A stretch of DNA of 7,374 nucleotides from an uncultured Verrucomicrobia subdivision 3 bacterium (GCA_946480555.1 CAMLLE010000140.1:1-7374), one strand, 5' to 3'. Counted from the stretch's first letter, positions 1 to 6,506 are shown. The notes: generated by a model not told the origin, from the sequence alone. Program-made: numbers and translations.

Positions 1-3000
1 TGCGGCCCCGGCGGGGATTGTGAGCGCACCGGCCGGCGCGATGTAGTCGATGCCTCCAGTCGCATCGCCGCTCAAGCCATAATAGACCACAAGGTTGGCC
101 GAAAGATCGCCATCACGTTTGATCGTGAACCTGCCGCTCTGGCCGGACTCGGCCGCGCTGTCACTGGTGGTCGAAACCGAAACAACGAGCAAGTCGTCAT
201 CAACGATCGTTGTGGAGTCGGTGTTATTTCCCATTTGGTATGCTGCGTTCGGTGTGATGGTGAGCACCACGGTTTCATCCTCCTCAACATCCTTGTCGTC
301 GTTTGGCTTCAAGTCGATGCGTGCGCTGCTGGCTCCGGCGGGAATGACAACGACGTTTACTGGCGTCGGATAATCCGTTCCCGCCGTCGCTGTTCCTGTG
401 GCTGAATAAAGAACCGTGAGATTCCCCGTGGGCGGTCCCGTTCGCGTGACGAGAAAGGAGACGCTGTCCATGCCGGATTCGGCGACATGGCCGTGAGTGG
501 CGGCAATGGAAACTGTGGGTTGCGCGGCGGAATCGTCGTCGAGAATGGAAATCCGAGCTTCAGCCAGCGGCGCGATCACGTAAGCCGGATTCTCGGAAAG
601 GTCTTCGGCAAGGGTCACAAACGTGGTTTCCGTCCATTCCACATTGTTATCGTTCACCGGGGAGAAGTTGAAGACAACCTGGTTTGTGCCCGCTGGAATC
701 ACGACCGGGTTGCTGCCAGTGCCGAGCGACGGAGTGAAGGAGAGATCGCCGGGCACTTTTGCCTCTCCATCCACGAACAACGTCAGCTCCAGATCTTCAT
801 TCGTGCTGCCCGTGCGGGTGATCGTGATCTGTCCGGCCGGGCCGGTGCTTTCGCGAACGGTGTTGGTGGAAAGGCTCAGGAAGACCGCCGGTTCGGCAAT
901 GGCGAAAAAGCTCACCTGGATGTTTGAACTGAGGCTGATGGGGCTTTGCCAGTTAAGGTTGGTGAATGTGTGCCCATACTTCGTTGCTTCGACGTTCACG
1001 TCGCCGTTCAGGCCCGTCAGGACGAAGTAGCCGTCACTGTCTGTGTAGGAAAATACGTATTCCTCCGCGGTCAGAATCCCGTTGTCCACGCGCACTCCCT
1101 CCACCGGATCGTCATTGCCATTGATCACCCAGCCGCTGATGCGAAACCCGGTTGGCTGGCCGATGGTCACAATGGCGTTGGCGCTCGCGCTTCCGCCTTT
1201 CATGTCGCTGACGACACAACGCACGACGTGCTCACCGGGTTCGTTCCAGCTGCGGGCAATCCACGCTTCGTTGTTCGTGGAGAAGGTTCCGTCATCGAAA
1301 CTCCACAAATAAGCCAGGCTGTCGTTGTTCGCATCGGTCGCCGTGGCGTGGAAATGAACAAGCTGGCCCGGTGCAGCGTTAGTCGGATCGATTTCAATTT
1401 TCATCATTGGCGGGAGGTTCCCGGCGAATGGGCCGGAATTCACCTGCACGTCGATCCACGGATCGGTCTTCACCGGACTGCGGCGCACGGGCGTGATGTG
1501 AACTTCCGAAACGAAATCGCTGAACGTGCGGCCGACCACGACCCCGGCGTCGGCGAGTTCCCAAGTTTCCGACGTCGTGTCGAGAAGGTCCGTGCCGCCG
1601 TCACTCTGGCTCCAGGGCGACCAATTCAGCAGCACTCCATTCTGAAGCGAGATGTTGTTCGCGAACAATTGCCGGAACTCCAGCCAGTAATAGCGCTCAA
1701 AATCCTTGCGGATCCTCGCGGCGTACACCTTGCCGTTCTGGCGTTGCGGTACGTCGAAGGGATGGATGCGATAGACTCCGTTGGAAACGATATCGTGAAT
1801 CCCTGCAGCGGGCAGCCAGTCCAGGCTGTGCTTGAACAGCGCGTTGAAGTGGTTGTTGCCCGCCGTGGCATTGCCCATGGTATCGAAAATGTTCCCGTAC
1901 TCGTCATTGATGCCGCGGGCGATGACGCTGAAATTGGTGCCGGTTTCCCAAAAGTTCGCGTGCGGCAAACCATAGTTGTGACCCAGTTCGTGGGCCGTGA
2001 CGCCCGCGCTCGTGCTTTGCAGCCATGTGCCCTTGCCGCCAACAAATCCCAGGCCGCCCCAGTCAAATCCGGGAACGTCCGTATGACTGACGATGTCGAG
2101 GTCGAAGTTCGAGGTGTCGAATCCCGCTTTGCGGGCAGTCTCCCGCGCGTCCAGCAGCAGTGCAAACTCGCCTGCGGTCGTGTACCAGCTTTTCGCCTGG
2201 GGCAGCGTCAGCAACGGCGTCACGGTGGTGGTGATCCAGGTTTGATTGTACGAGTTTGCGGTGAAGAAACGGTTCACCTCCTTCATCGCTTCATTTGCTT
2301 CCGCTTCAGAGTTGGGCTCGGTCAGGTCATCCGGGAAGTTCACCCGAATGTAGAGAAGCGATTTACGGCCGAGGGTCCAGGTGCTGCCGCCACCCGCGGC
2401 AATTTCGGCCGGGCCGCTTCGGCTGGGGCCGAAAGACGCTGTTTTCAGTTCGGAGTTCGCGATATTGAAATGTTCCTCCCTGCAGAACCATGCGAGTTCG
2501 CCGCCAATGTCCGCTGCGATTCCCACGGCCGGGAACTGGAATCCCCGGCTGCACACCCGGCAGGCTTTTCGCCCGGCTGCTTCGCGCGTGGTCGCTTCAG
2601 CGGATTCCACTTTTCGCAACGGCTCGGCTGAGACAGCCATTTTGTTTCCCAGAATGATACCGTGCAGCGGAATGTTCTCGCGGCTTGGATCGTCGCGGCG
2701 CGAGCCATAAACAAACGCGTCAAAATGCTGATCGCCAAAGACGGCCCAGCGGCGGGTCTTATGGCCATCCGGACCTTGTGACATCGCGACCAGCAGCGAG
2801 CCGCGGGAATCAATCCAGGTTTCGACATGCCGGGCGATGCTGGCGGGGAGTTGCGCGCGGATGGCAGCTGGCAGCGCAAGCGCGAGAGCGCGTTCGGGAT
2901 CGGATTCGATCAACTCCAGCATGGCTTCGCGGCGTTTCCAGGCAAACGATTCACCTTTAGCCAGGGAAACGTTCGCTGCATTTGTGACGAGCATCTGCGT

Positions 3001-3258
3001 CCATTGCGCGAAGCTGGCGATGGCTGCCGGGGCGGCTGCCTCCGTTTTGGGGGCAACCACCTTTGGCGGCGTGTTGGTGGCAGGTTTGGCCGGTTCCGGC
3101 GGTGGCGTGTTTGCCATTTCCGGGGATGGATCGATGGATTCGATGGCGGGCGTTTCCGGAGCGACGAATTGTGGCCGTGGCTTCTCCACCCGGAGCAGCC
3201 AGGAAAAGGCGAGCAGCAAAGCCGCGCAGGCGAGGACGATGAGAATGTGACGCTTCAT
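1..3258 (-). CDS. Large exported metzincin-like zinc metalloprotease with PKD and Calx-beta domains (3' end outside window)
   Basis: An uninterrupted frame runs from ATG at 3258 to the left edge (1086 codons, no stop), so the C-terminus is missing. Residues 5-22 form one hydrophobic segment after MKRH, a signal peptide or membrane anchor, followed by a Pro/Ala-rich linker to about residue 75. Residues 423-433 read HELGHNYGLPH, the HExxHxxGxxH zinc site of metzincins, and DTMG at 459-462 is the expected Met-turn, so the catalytic domain spans roughly 298-560. Next come a PKD-like domain (about 616-700, with LWSFDDG), a carboxypeptidase-regulatory-like beta-sandwich (about 704-786) and Calx-beta repeats at about 790-909 and 914-1022, each ending in DDD; a third is cut by the edge. 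Layout and Met-turn context resemble M11/gametolysin-like or M6-like peptidases, but the exact family is uncertain. Role inferred: exported, calcium-stabilised digestion of extracellular protein. No clear ribosome binding site precedes the ATG; it was chosen because the hydrophobic export segment follows directly. Confidence 0.93.
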   Translation of the reverse strand, partial: MKRHILIVLACAALLLAFSWLLRVEKPRPQFVAPETPAIESIDPSPEMANTPPPEPAKPATNTPPKVVAPKTEAAAPAAIASFAQWTQMLVTNAANVSLAKGESFAWKRREAMLELIESDPERALALALPAAIRAQLPASIARHVETWIDSRGSLLVAMSQGPDGHKTRRWAVFGDQHFDAFVYGSRRDDPSRENIPLHGIILGNKMAVSAEPLRKVESAEATTREAAGRKACRVCSRGFQFPAVGIAADIGGELAWFCREEHFNIANSELKTASFGPSRSGPAEIAAGGGSTWTLGRKSLLYIRVNFPDDLTEPNSEAEANEAMKEVNRFFTANSYNQTWITTTVTPLLTLPQAKSWYTTAGEFALLLDARETARKAGFDTSNFDLDIVSHTDVPGFDWGGLGFVGGKGTWLQSTSAGVTAHELGHNYGLPHANFWETGTNFSVIARGINDEYGNIFDTMGNATAGNNHFNALFKHSLDWLPAAGIHDIVSNGVYRIHPFDVPQRQNGKVYAARIRKDFERYYWLEFRQLFANNISLQNGVLLNWSPWSQSDGGTDLLDTTSETWELADAGVVVGRTFSDFVSEVHITPVRRSPVKTDPWIDVQVNSGPFAGNLPPMMKIEIDPTNAAPGQLVHFHATATDANNDSLAYLWSFDDGTFSTNNEAWIARSWNEPGEHVVRCVVSDMKGGSASANAIVTIGQPTGFRISGWVINGNDDPVEGVRVDNGILTAEEYVFSYTDSDGYFVLTGLNGDVNVEATKYGHTFTNLNWQSPISLSSNIQVSFFAIAEPAVFLSLSTNTVRESTGPAGQITITRTGSTNEDLELTLFVDGEAKVPGDLSFTPSLGTGSNPVVIPAGTNQVVFNFSPVNDNNVEWTETTFVTLAEDLSENPAYVIAPLAEARISILDDDSAAQPTVSIAATHGHVAESGMDSVSFLVTRTGPPTGNLTVLYSATGTATAGTDYPTPVNVVVIPAGASSARIDLKPNDDKDVEEDETVVLTITPNAAYQMGNNTDSTTIVDDDLLVVSVSTTSDSAAESGQSGRFTIKRDGDLSANLVVYYGLSGDATGGIDYIAPAGALTIPAGAA

Positions 3259-3347
3259 AAAACTGTGATCAGGCACCTGCGGGCGCAATTCTTCCGACGC
3301 GATTGGCTCGGCAGCATGGTTCCGTGGTGTTTGGTTCGCTCCTATTC

Positions 3348-3374
3348 CCAATGAGCCGTCATCGGCCACATTGG
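3348..3374. repeat. Imperfect inverted repeat
   Basis: CCAATGAGCCG is followed by TCAT and then CGGCCACATTGG. The two arms pair as CCAATG/CATTGG and GCCG/CGGC, with one unpaired A opposite CA. It lies about 90 bases upstream of the protease start and could be an operator or a structured leader. No function is established. Confidence 0.5.
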
Positions 3375-3424
3375 ATGCGAGGATATTGCGCGGACACCAT
3401 CAGGCTGTCGAGCTTTGTTGCCGA

Positions 3425-3438
3425 GAAAATGGATTTTC
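3425..3438. repeat. Short AT-rich palindrome
   Basis: GAAAAT-GG-ATTTTC is a perfect 6-base inverted repeat around a GG centre in otherwise GC-rich DNA. The symmetry suits a dimeric DNA-binding protein better than an RNA hairpin because the centre is too short for a stable loop. It is 250 bases upstream of the ferritin-like gene and 167 bases upstream of the protease gene. Confidence 0.35.
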
Positions 3439-3552
3439 GTCGCATGTTGGAGCCTTGTGAAAATGTGGAGTGTGGCTGTCCCCGGCCACGGCAACTCGCG
3501 TCGGCGATTGGGTTTCCTCGATCTTCCCACAAGTTTGAACCGGAGACATAGC

Positions 3553-3572
3553 TGCGCCCGAGGGCGGGCGCA
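3553..3572. repeat. GC-rich stem-loop
   Basis: TGCGCCC and GGGCGCA form a perfect 7-base-pair stem around the loop GAGGGC. No T-run follows on either strand, so it is not a standard intrinsic terminator. It may be part of a dispersed repeat or a small-RNA structure within the intergenic region. Confidence 0.5.
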
Positions 3573-3639
3573 CTCCGTAGGCCATAGCGCGCGAGCTCTG
3601 CACCCTCGAATGGGATGACTTGATGGGGTGACTTACGTT

Positions 3640-3668
3640 TTGACAGACGCTGCGCGGGCGCCAATTCT
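3640..3668 (+). promoter_or_regulatory. Candidate sigma70-type promoter for the ferritin-like gene
   Basis: A perfect TTGACA at 3640-3645 is followed 17 bases later by AATTCT at 3663-3668, which matches TATAAT at only three of six positions. Transcription would begin near 3675, giving a short leader that contains the ribosome binding site at 3678-3683. The -35 box is strong evidence; the -10 box is weak. Confidence 0.4.
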
Positions 3669-3677
3669 CTCCGGGCG

Positions 3678-3683
3678 AAAGGA
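3678..3683 (+). promoter_or_regulatory. Ribosome binding site of the ferritin-like gene
   Basis: AAAGGA lies five bases before the ATG at 3689. It is the clearest Shine-Dalgarno site in the window and fixes this start codon. Confidence 0.75.
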
Positions 3684-3688
3684 ATATT

Positions 3689-4150
3689 ATGGCTCAACAC
3701 GACGAACTCATTCAGATCCTGAACGAAGCGGTCGCCCTAGAGTACACCGCGGCCATCCAATACAACCAGCACAGCATGCTGCTCACCGGCCGCGACAAAC
3801 TTCTGTTCGAAGAGATCTTCCAGCATCACGCAAAGGAATCTTTGAACCACGCCAAGATGTGGGGCGAACGAATCGTTTACCTCGGCGGCGTGCCGAAGGC
3901 CGAAATCAACACCGTCCAGCAATCCACCAACGTGGCTGAAATGCTGGAAATGGATTTGGTCGTGGAGAAGAAGGCCGTGGAAATCTACACCCGCGCGCAC
4001 AAAGCCTGCACCCATCTGCCCACGCAGTTCATGCTGGAAAATCACATCCTCGATGAAGACAAGGACGTGGAAGAACTCCAGAAGCTGCTCGGAAAAGTGC
4101 GCATCGCTGAATCTGCGCAGCCGGCGCAACGCCAGGCAGCTTCCTCGTAA
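3689..4150 (+). CDS. Bacterioferritin-like four-helix ferritin-family protein
   Basis: The 153-residue product has the length and helical layout of bacterioferritin, which stores iron by oxidising Fe(II) at a diiron site in a 24-mer shell. Visible matches are the helix A motif LEYTAAIQYNQH with E18, the helix B segment KESLNHAKMWGERI with H54 followed by LGGVP, the helix C segment DLVVEKKA with E93, and the helix D segment HILDEDKDVEEL with E123. Compared from memory with E. coli Bfr, the helix B glutamate three residues before H54 is Ser51 (a Glu lies at 50 instead), and the helix D histidine is Asp126. The haem-ligand Met52 position is Leu52. It may therefore be a divergent ferritin-like protein with an altered or inactive ferroxidase site. 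The last 15 residues, rich in Ala and Gln, look disordered. It is transcribed away from the protease gene and is probably monocistronic, since the next gene is convergent. The family is clear; iron storage is inferred. Confidence 0.9.
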   Translation: MAQHDELIQILNEAVALEYTAAIQYNQHSMLLTGRDKLLFEEIFQHHAKESLNHAKMWGERIVYLGGVPKAEINTVQQSTNVAEMLEMDLVVEKKAVEIYTRAHKACTHLPTQFMLENHILDEDKDVEELQKLLGKVRIAESAQPAQRQAASS

Positions 4151-4217
4151 TTTGCCTTCGCCACGAACCAGGCTGGTGGAACGACCCGTGTTGCGAATCG
4201 TTGATGACGGTGAAATA

Positions 4218-4237
4218 CCGCTCGCAGCCGCGAGCGG
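4218..4237. terminator. Stem-loop between convergent genes, possible terminator
   Basis: CCGCTCGC-AGCC-GCGAGCGG is a perfect 8-base-pair stem with a four-base loop. It lies 67 bases after the ferritin-like stop and 26 bases after the stop of the minus-strand orphan gene. On the minus strand it is followed by TATTTCA, a poor T-tract; on the plus strand by GGGCC. It could work weakly for the minus-strand gene or only as a 3'-end stabilising hairpin. Confidence 0.5.
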
Positions 4238-4263
4238 GGCCGCCGGGGAAGGTCACGGACTGG

Positions 4264-4515
4264 TTAACCGGGGAACGGAATGATGTTGTCCTCGCAATCT
4301 GCCCCTGCGTTTCCGCGGCGCATGTCCTGAATCGATTGCTCCAGCAGGGCAAGCTGATGCAGCGGAAGGCTGATCGACGCGGAGGGATACCATCCCAGTT
4401 TCGGATCGTAGCTTTCGACCCGAATCTTGACGTTTGAGGCGTCCTCTCGTTCGACCTGAATCCGCTGCGATTGAGCCAGCGTTTTGTCCTGCGTTAAGAC
4501 CATATCTTGGCCCAT
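4264..4515 (-). CDS. Small protein of unknown function, possibly PC4-like fold
   Basis: This 83-residue protein is not one I can name. After a polar N-terminus (about 1-27) comes a predicted beta region, VKIRVESYDPKLGWYPSA (29-46), then SISLPLHQLALLEQSIQDM (47-65), which reads as a strand entering an amphipathic helix, and a short tail ending IIPFPG. The order strand, GW turn, ISLPL, helix recalls the PC4/p15 single-stranded-DNA-binding fold; this is pattern recognition only. There is no signal peptide or membrane segment, so it is probably cytoplasmic. Start choice is uncertain: ATG at 4515 has AAGG only one base upstream, and a second in-frame ATG lies at 4503. It is convergent with the ferritin-like gene and divergent from yjdM, so it is probably transcribed alone. 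A well-ordered composition rather than a shadow-like one supports its being real. Confidence 0.72.
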   Translation of the reverse strand: MGQDMVLTQDKTLAQSQRIQVEREDASNVKIRVESYDPKLGWYPSASISLPLHQLALLEQSIQDMRRGNAGADCEDNIIPFPG

Positions 4516-4551
4516 ACCTTACAGGATGCGGTCAATCGCGCTGCGCGAGGT

Positions 4552-4579
4552 TTGCGATTTATTGCTCTGAAATTGCGAT
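4552..4579. repeat. Direct repeat TTGCGAT with 21-base period
   Basis: TTGCGAT occurs at 4552-4558 and again at 4573-4579, exactly 21 bases (two helical turns) apart, in the divergent region between the small orphan gene and yjdM. Such spacing puts both copies on the same DNA face, as in tandem operator half-sites. Chance is possible for a 7-base word. Confidence 0.3.
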
Positions 4580-4703
4580 GGGTCTTCGCAACCGGGGCCC
4601 GCGACAGCTGCAGGACAGTCTCAAGGCGATTTGAAGCAGCTTCTCAGCGGGAATTGTTCTGAGGGGAGAGCCAAAGCCACGCGCTGCCAGCCCAGCAAAC
4701 GCG

Positions 4704-4731
4704 TTGTGCTGTGCGCTGGCTCGCGTATGCT
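4704..4731 (+). promoter_or_regulatory. Weak candidate promoter for yjdM
   Basis: TTGTGC (4704-4709) and TATGCT (4726-4731) are 16 bases apart. The -10-like box ends nine bases before the yjdM ATG, so a transcript would start at or very near the start codon and would be leaderless or nearly so. No Shine-Dalgarno site is visible before that ATG, which agrees with this, but the boxes are poor matches. Confidence 0.25.
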
Positions 4732-4740
4732 TTGGGCTTC

Positions 4741-5073
4741 ATGAGCAAAACAGCTTGTCCAATGTGTGAAATGGCCGACGTGCTTGCGTTTCCGGAAAAA
4801 TGGGAATGCGTAACCTGCGGCCATGAATGGGAGCGCGCCGCCGAACCAGATGCGCCAGCCGGTCCGCGCGTCGTAAAGGACGCCCACGGCAATGTGCTGG
4901 CTGACGGCGATTGCGTGATTCTGATCAAAGATTTGAAGCTGGGTGGATCCGAAGTTCTCAAGGGCGGATCCAAATCCAAACCGATTCGGCTTGTCGATGG
5001 CGACCACGAGATTTCCTGCAAGGTGGACAACATCGCCGTCGGTCTGAAAGCGTGCTTCGTGAAGAAGGCTTGA
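4741..5073 (+). CDS. yjdM: YjdM/PhnA family zinc-ribbon protein
   Basis: The 110-residue product follows E. coli YjdM (once called PhnA) nearly end to end. The N-terminus has a zinc ribbon with CPMC at 6-9 and CVTCGHEW at 23-30, giving two CxxC pairs 13 residues apart. The C-terminal PhnA domain (about 43-110) carries the family signatures VKDAHGNVLADGD, LIKDLKLGGS, IRLVDGDHEISCKVD and a final FVKKA. Function is unproven in the family; the older link to phosphonoacetate hydrolase came from a naming confusion and should not be transferred. No phosphonate genes are nearby. The start was set at ATG 4741 because the family begins just before the first CxxC; an in-frame GTG at 4711 would add ten residues not typical of it. 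No clear ribosome binding site is visible. It is convergent with the cvfB-like gene, 43 bases away. Confidence 0.93.
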   Translation: MSKTACPMCEMADVLAFPEKWECVTCGHEWERAAEPDAPAGPRVVKDAHGNVLADGDCVILIKDLKLGGSEVLKGGSKSKPIRLVDGDHEISCKVDNIAVGLKACFVKKA

Positions 5074-5083
5074 ACGCGACGCT

Positions 5084-5104
5084 CGGAACTCGAAACGTGT
5101 TCCG
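5084..5104. terminator. Weak hairpin between convergent yjdM and cvfB-like genes
   Basis: CGGAAC and GTTCCG can pair across a nine-base loop in the 43-base gap between the two stop codons. The position suits a shared bidirectional terminator, but there is no T-tract on either side and the stem is short. Confidence 0.25.
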
Positions 5105-5116
5105 CTTGAACCTGCC

Positions 5117-5977
5117 TCAATTGCCCGGTGACCACGAAGAATTGTCCAGCAGCTGAATTCCCGGATGGCTGAATTCGATGCGCCTTGCTTTGTAGAGTTT
5201 CCCCAACGCTTGTTTGAAGGCCTTTTTGCTCGCGCCAAACCGCTTGCGGATTTCTTCCGGAGAACTGTCATCGTCGAAAGCCAGTCGTCCCCCGCTTTCC
5301 TCAAGAGCCTTCACGATTTGATCCGTCAAGGGCGCCACGCGCTTGTAGCCCGAGGCGTCGAGGCTGAGGTCCAGTTGTCCGCCTGGACGCACGTTCCGGA
5401 CAAATCCCTGGATCCGCTGGCCGATCTGCAATGGCACCGTGGTTTTGTCGCGATAAAGCAAGCCGCTGTGGCTGTTCTCGACGATGGCCTGATAGCCCAG
5501 CTGCGTCGCGCCGGTGATGAGCAAATTCACCGGTTGACTGTTGCGATAGTGCGGCAGTTCGCGGCTGAGATGCCGATGCAAGCGCGTACTCGCCACGATG
5601 CGTTGCGACTTCGGATCGATGTAAACATAAACCACCACGCGCTGGCCGACGCGCACGGGTCTTTCCTGTTCACGAAACGGCAGCAATAAATCCTTCGCCA
5701 GGCCCCAGTCCAGAAACGCGCCGGCGCGATCATTGATGCTCACGACTTTCAAGCACGCGAATTCTCCGACAGTCGCGTAAGGAATCTCGGTGGTGGCGAC
5801 CAGTCGATCCTCGGAATCCCGATAGACGAATACATCCAGCTTGTCCTTGGGTTTCAGGTCAGCGGGAATGTAGCGCCCGGGGAGAAGGATTTCGCCGAGT
5901 TCACCGCCGTTCAGATAAAGACCCGGACTGGCGGCCCTGACGATGGCGAGCGTGCAGCGTTGACCGAGAATCGACAT
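5117..5977 (-). CDS. cvfB: CvfB/YitL family RNA-binding protein with S1 domains
   Basis: The 286-residue protein has the layout of CvfB (YitL): three S1-type beta-barrels and a C-terminal winged helix. S1-like units span about 1-64 (with LPGRYIPADLKPKDKLDVFV), 68-133 (INDRAGAFLDWGLAKDLLLP, a typical S1 strand pattern, then VGQRVVVYVY) and 145-207 (GYQAIVENSHSGLLY, then LQIGQRIQGFVRNVR). The winged helix is about 212-278 (SPEEIRKRFGASKKAFKQAL). In Firmicutes CvfB binds RNA and affects virulence-factor expression; here a general role in RNA metabolism or translation is inferred. It is probably cytoplasmic. The start ATG at 5977 matches the usual MSILGQ-type N-terminus; the longer in-frame start at 6136 would overlap the upstream gene with unrelated sequence. 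It lies 61 bases downstream of the DUF5069 gene on the same strand, so co-transcription is likely. Only a weak CAGG precedes the ATG. Length matches the family. Confidence 0.9.
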   Translation of the reverse strand: MSILGQRCTLAIVRAASPGLYLNGGELGEILLPGRYIPADLKPKDKLDVFVYRDSEDRLVATTEIPYATVGEFACLKVVSINDRAGAFLDWGLAKDLLLPFREQERPVRVGQRVVVYVYIDPKSQRIVASTRLHRHLSRELPHYRNSQPVNLLITGATQLGYQAIVENSHSGLLYRDKTTVPLQIGQRIQGFVRNVRPGGQLDLSLDASGYKRVAPLTDQIVKALEESGGRLAFDDDSSPEEIRKRFGASKKAFKQALGKLYKARRIEFSHPGIQLLDNSSWSPGN

Positions 5978-6038
5978 GCCTGAAAAATGCGGTTTTTGCT
6001 GCGGCAGTGCAATTCGCCAGAGCTGTGATCGATTCGCA

Positions 6039-6500
6039 TTACTTCGGCGGTTGAAGCCGGCCTTCATCCAGATCGATGAATTCGAACATGGTTTGCACCG
6101 TTCCGGCGGGGAGCCCGATCTCTGCGAGGCGTTCATTCAATCGTTGTGTACCCGCATCGCGCCAGCCGCGCTTGGTCATGAAAGCATTCCAGATTTCAAC
6201 TTCTTCGTCGCCTGGCTTGTGGCCGTTCTGGAACGCCCATTCAAGCAACTGCTCGTCGCTCTTTTCGCCTTTCAAAGTTTCTGCTTCAAGCGCCGCATAA
6301 TCGATCTTCAGAAAACGGCAGCAGCGTGAATCGAAACTGGTCACGTGTTTGGTTCCGCGCGCGGCTTCCCACTCCGCCGGCAACTTGCCTGCTGCCGCGA
6401 GCCGCATCTTGTCGAGCATCCGTCCGAAATAAACGATGCCTTTGATTTGATCGAACGGACTGCGCAGTCCGGGAATATTCGTGGGATAGGGATTTGCCAT
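6039..6500 (-). CDS. DUF5069 domain protein
   Basis: This 153-residue soluble protein resembles the DUF5069 family, which is of unknown function. The N-terminus, with PGLRSPFDQIKGIVYFGRML followed by DKMRLAAAGKLP, has the typical pattern of an N-terminal Leu-Arg-Ser-Pro segment, then a helix with ARxxDK-like residues (here GRMLDKMR, 26-33). A second half, SDEQLLEWAFQNGHKPGDEE (81-100) then IWNAFMTKRGWRD, matches the family's helix ending in a trimmed IxxWN segment. There is no signal peptide, membrane segment or obvious catalytic motif. CC at 60-61 is notable. The start ATG at 6500 was chosen because the family begins here; an open in-frame extension to 6650 has no family-like sequence. A promoter-like pair ends six bases before the ATG. 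The cvfB-like gene follows 61 bases downstream. Family assignment is from memory of the pattern. Confidence 0.85.
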   Translation of the reverse strand: MANPYPTNIPGLRSPFDQIKGIVYFGRMLDKMRLAAAGKLPAEWEAARGTKHVTSFDSRCCRFLKIDYAALEAETLKGEKSDEQLLEWAFQNGHKPGDEEVEIWNAFMTKRGWRDAGTQRLNERLAEIGLPAGTVQTMFEFIDLDEGRLQPPK

Positions 6501-6506
6501 GCGCGG

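Larger units (their letters stand above)
3259..3688. other. Divergent non-coding region between protease and ferritin-like gene
   Basis: These 430 bases separate two genes pointing away from each other and must hold both promoters. Short open frames cross it on both strands, but none has a recognisable protein, a good ribosome binding site or a conserved motif. It contains at least three inverted repeats (3348-3374, 3425-3438, 3553-3572), listed separately, and a sigma70-like promoter next to the ferritin-like gene. It is long for a simple promoter region, so a small RNA, a dispersed repeat or a decayed gene is possible. I cannot distinguish these from the sequence alone. Confidence 0.6.

Noticed and set aside
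946..2631. Long plus-strand open frame of 561 codons opposite the metalloprotease gene
   Set aside because: It lies fully antisense to a frame with an intact zinc-protease motif, Met-turn and ordered domains. Its own translation has no recognisable motif and an Arg/Val/Ala-heavy shadow composition, as expected opposite a GC-biased gene.
3226..3228. Lipoprotein signal (lipobox VLAC at residues 8-11) in the metalloprotease
   Set aside because: The hydrophobic stretch before Cys11 is too short and continues past it to residue 22, which fits a normal signal peptide or anchor rather than a lipobox.
3359..3700. Minus-strand open frame of 113 codons in the divergent intergenic region
   Set aside because: It has no recognisable domain or good ribosome binding site, its Ser/Arg/Pro-rich composition looks non-coding, and its start would lie inside the ferritin-like gene.
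3737..4129. Minus-strand open frame of 130 codons opposite the ferritin-like gene
   Set aside because: It is a mirror of the helical ferritin-like gene, which has the ribosome binding site and family motifs. Its His/Phe-rich composition is typical of an antisense shadow.
5165..5689. Plus-strand open frame opposite the cvfB-like gene
   Set aside because: The minus-strand frame has clear S1 and winged-helix patterns; the plus-strand product matches nothing and has no ribosome binding site.
5978..6136. N-terminal extension of the cvfB-like protein to ATG 6136
   Set aside because: The extension would overlap the DUF5069 coding region in another frame and adds no S1-like sequence; MSILGQ at 5977 fits the family start.
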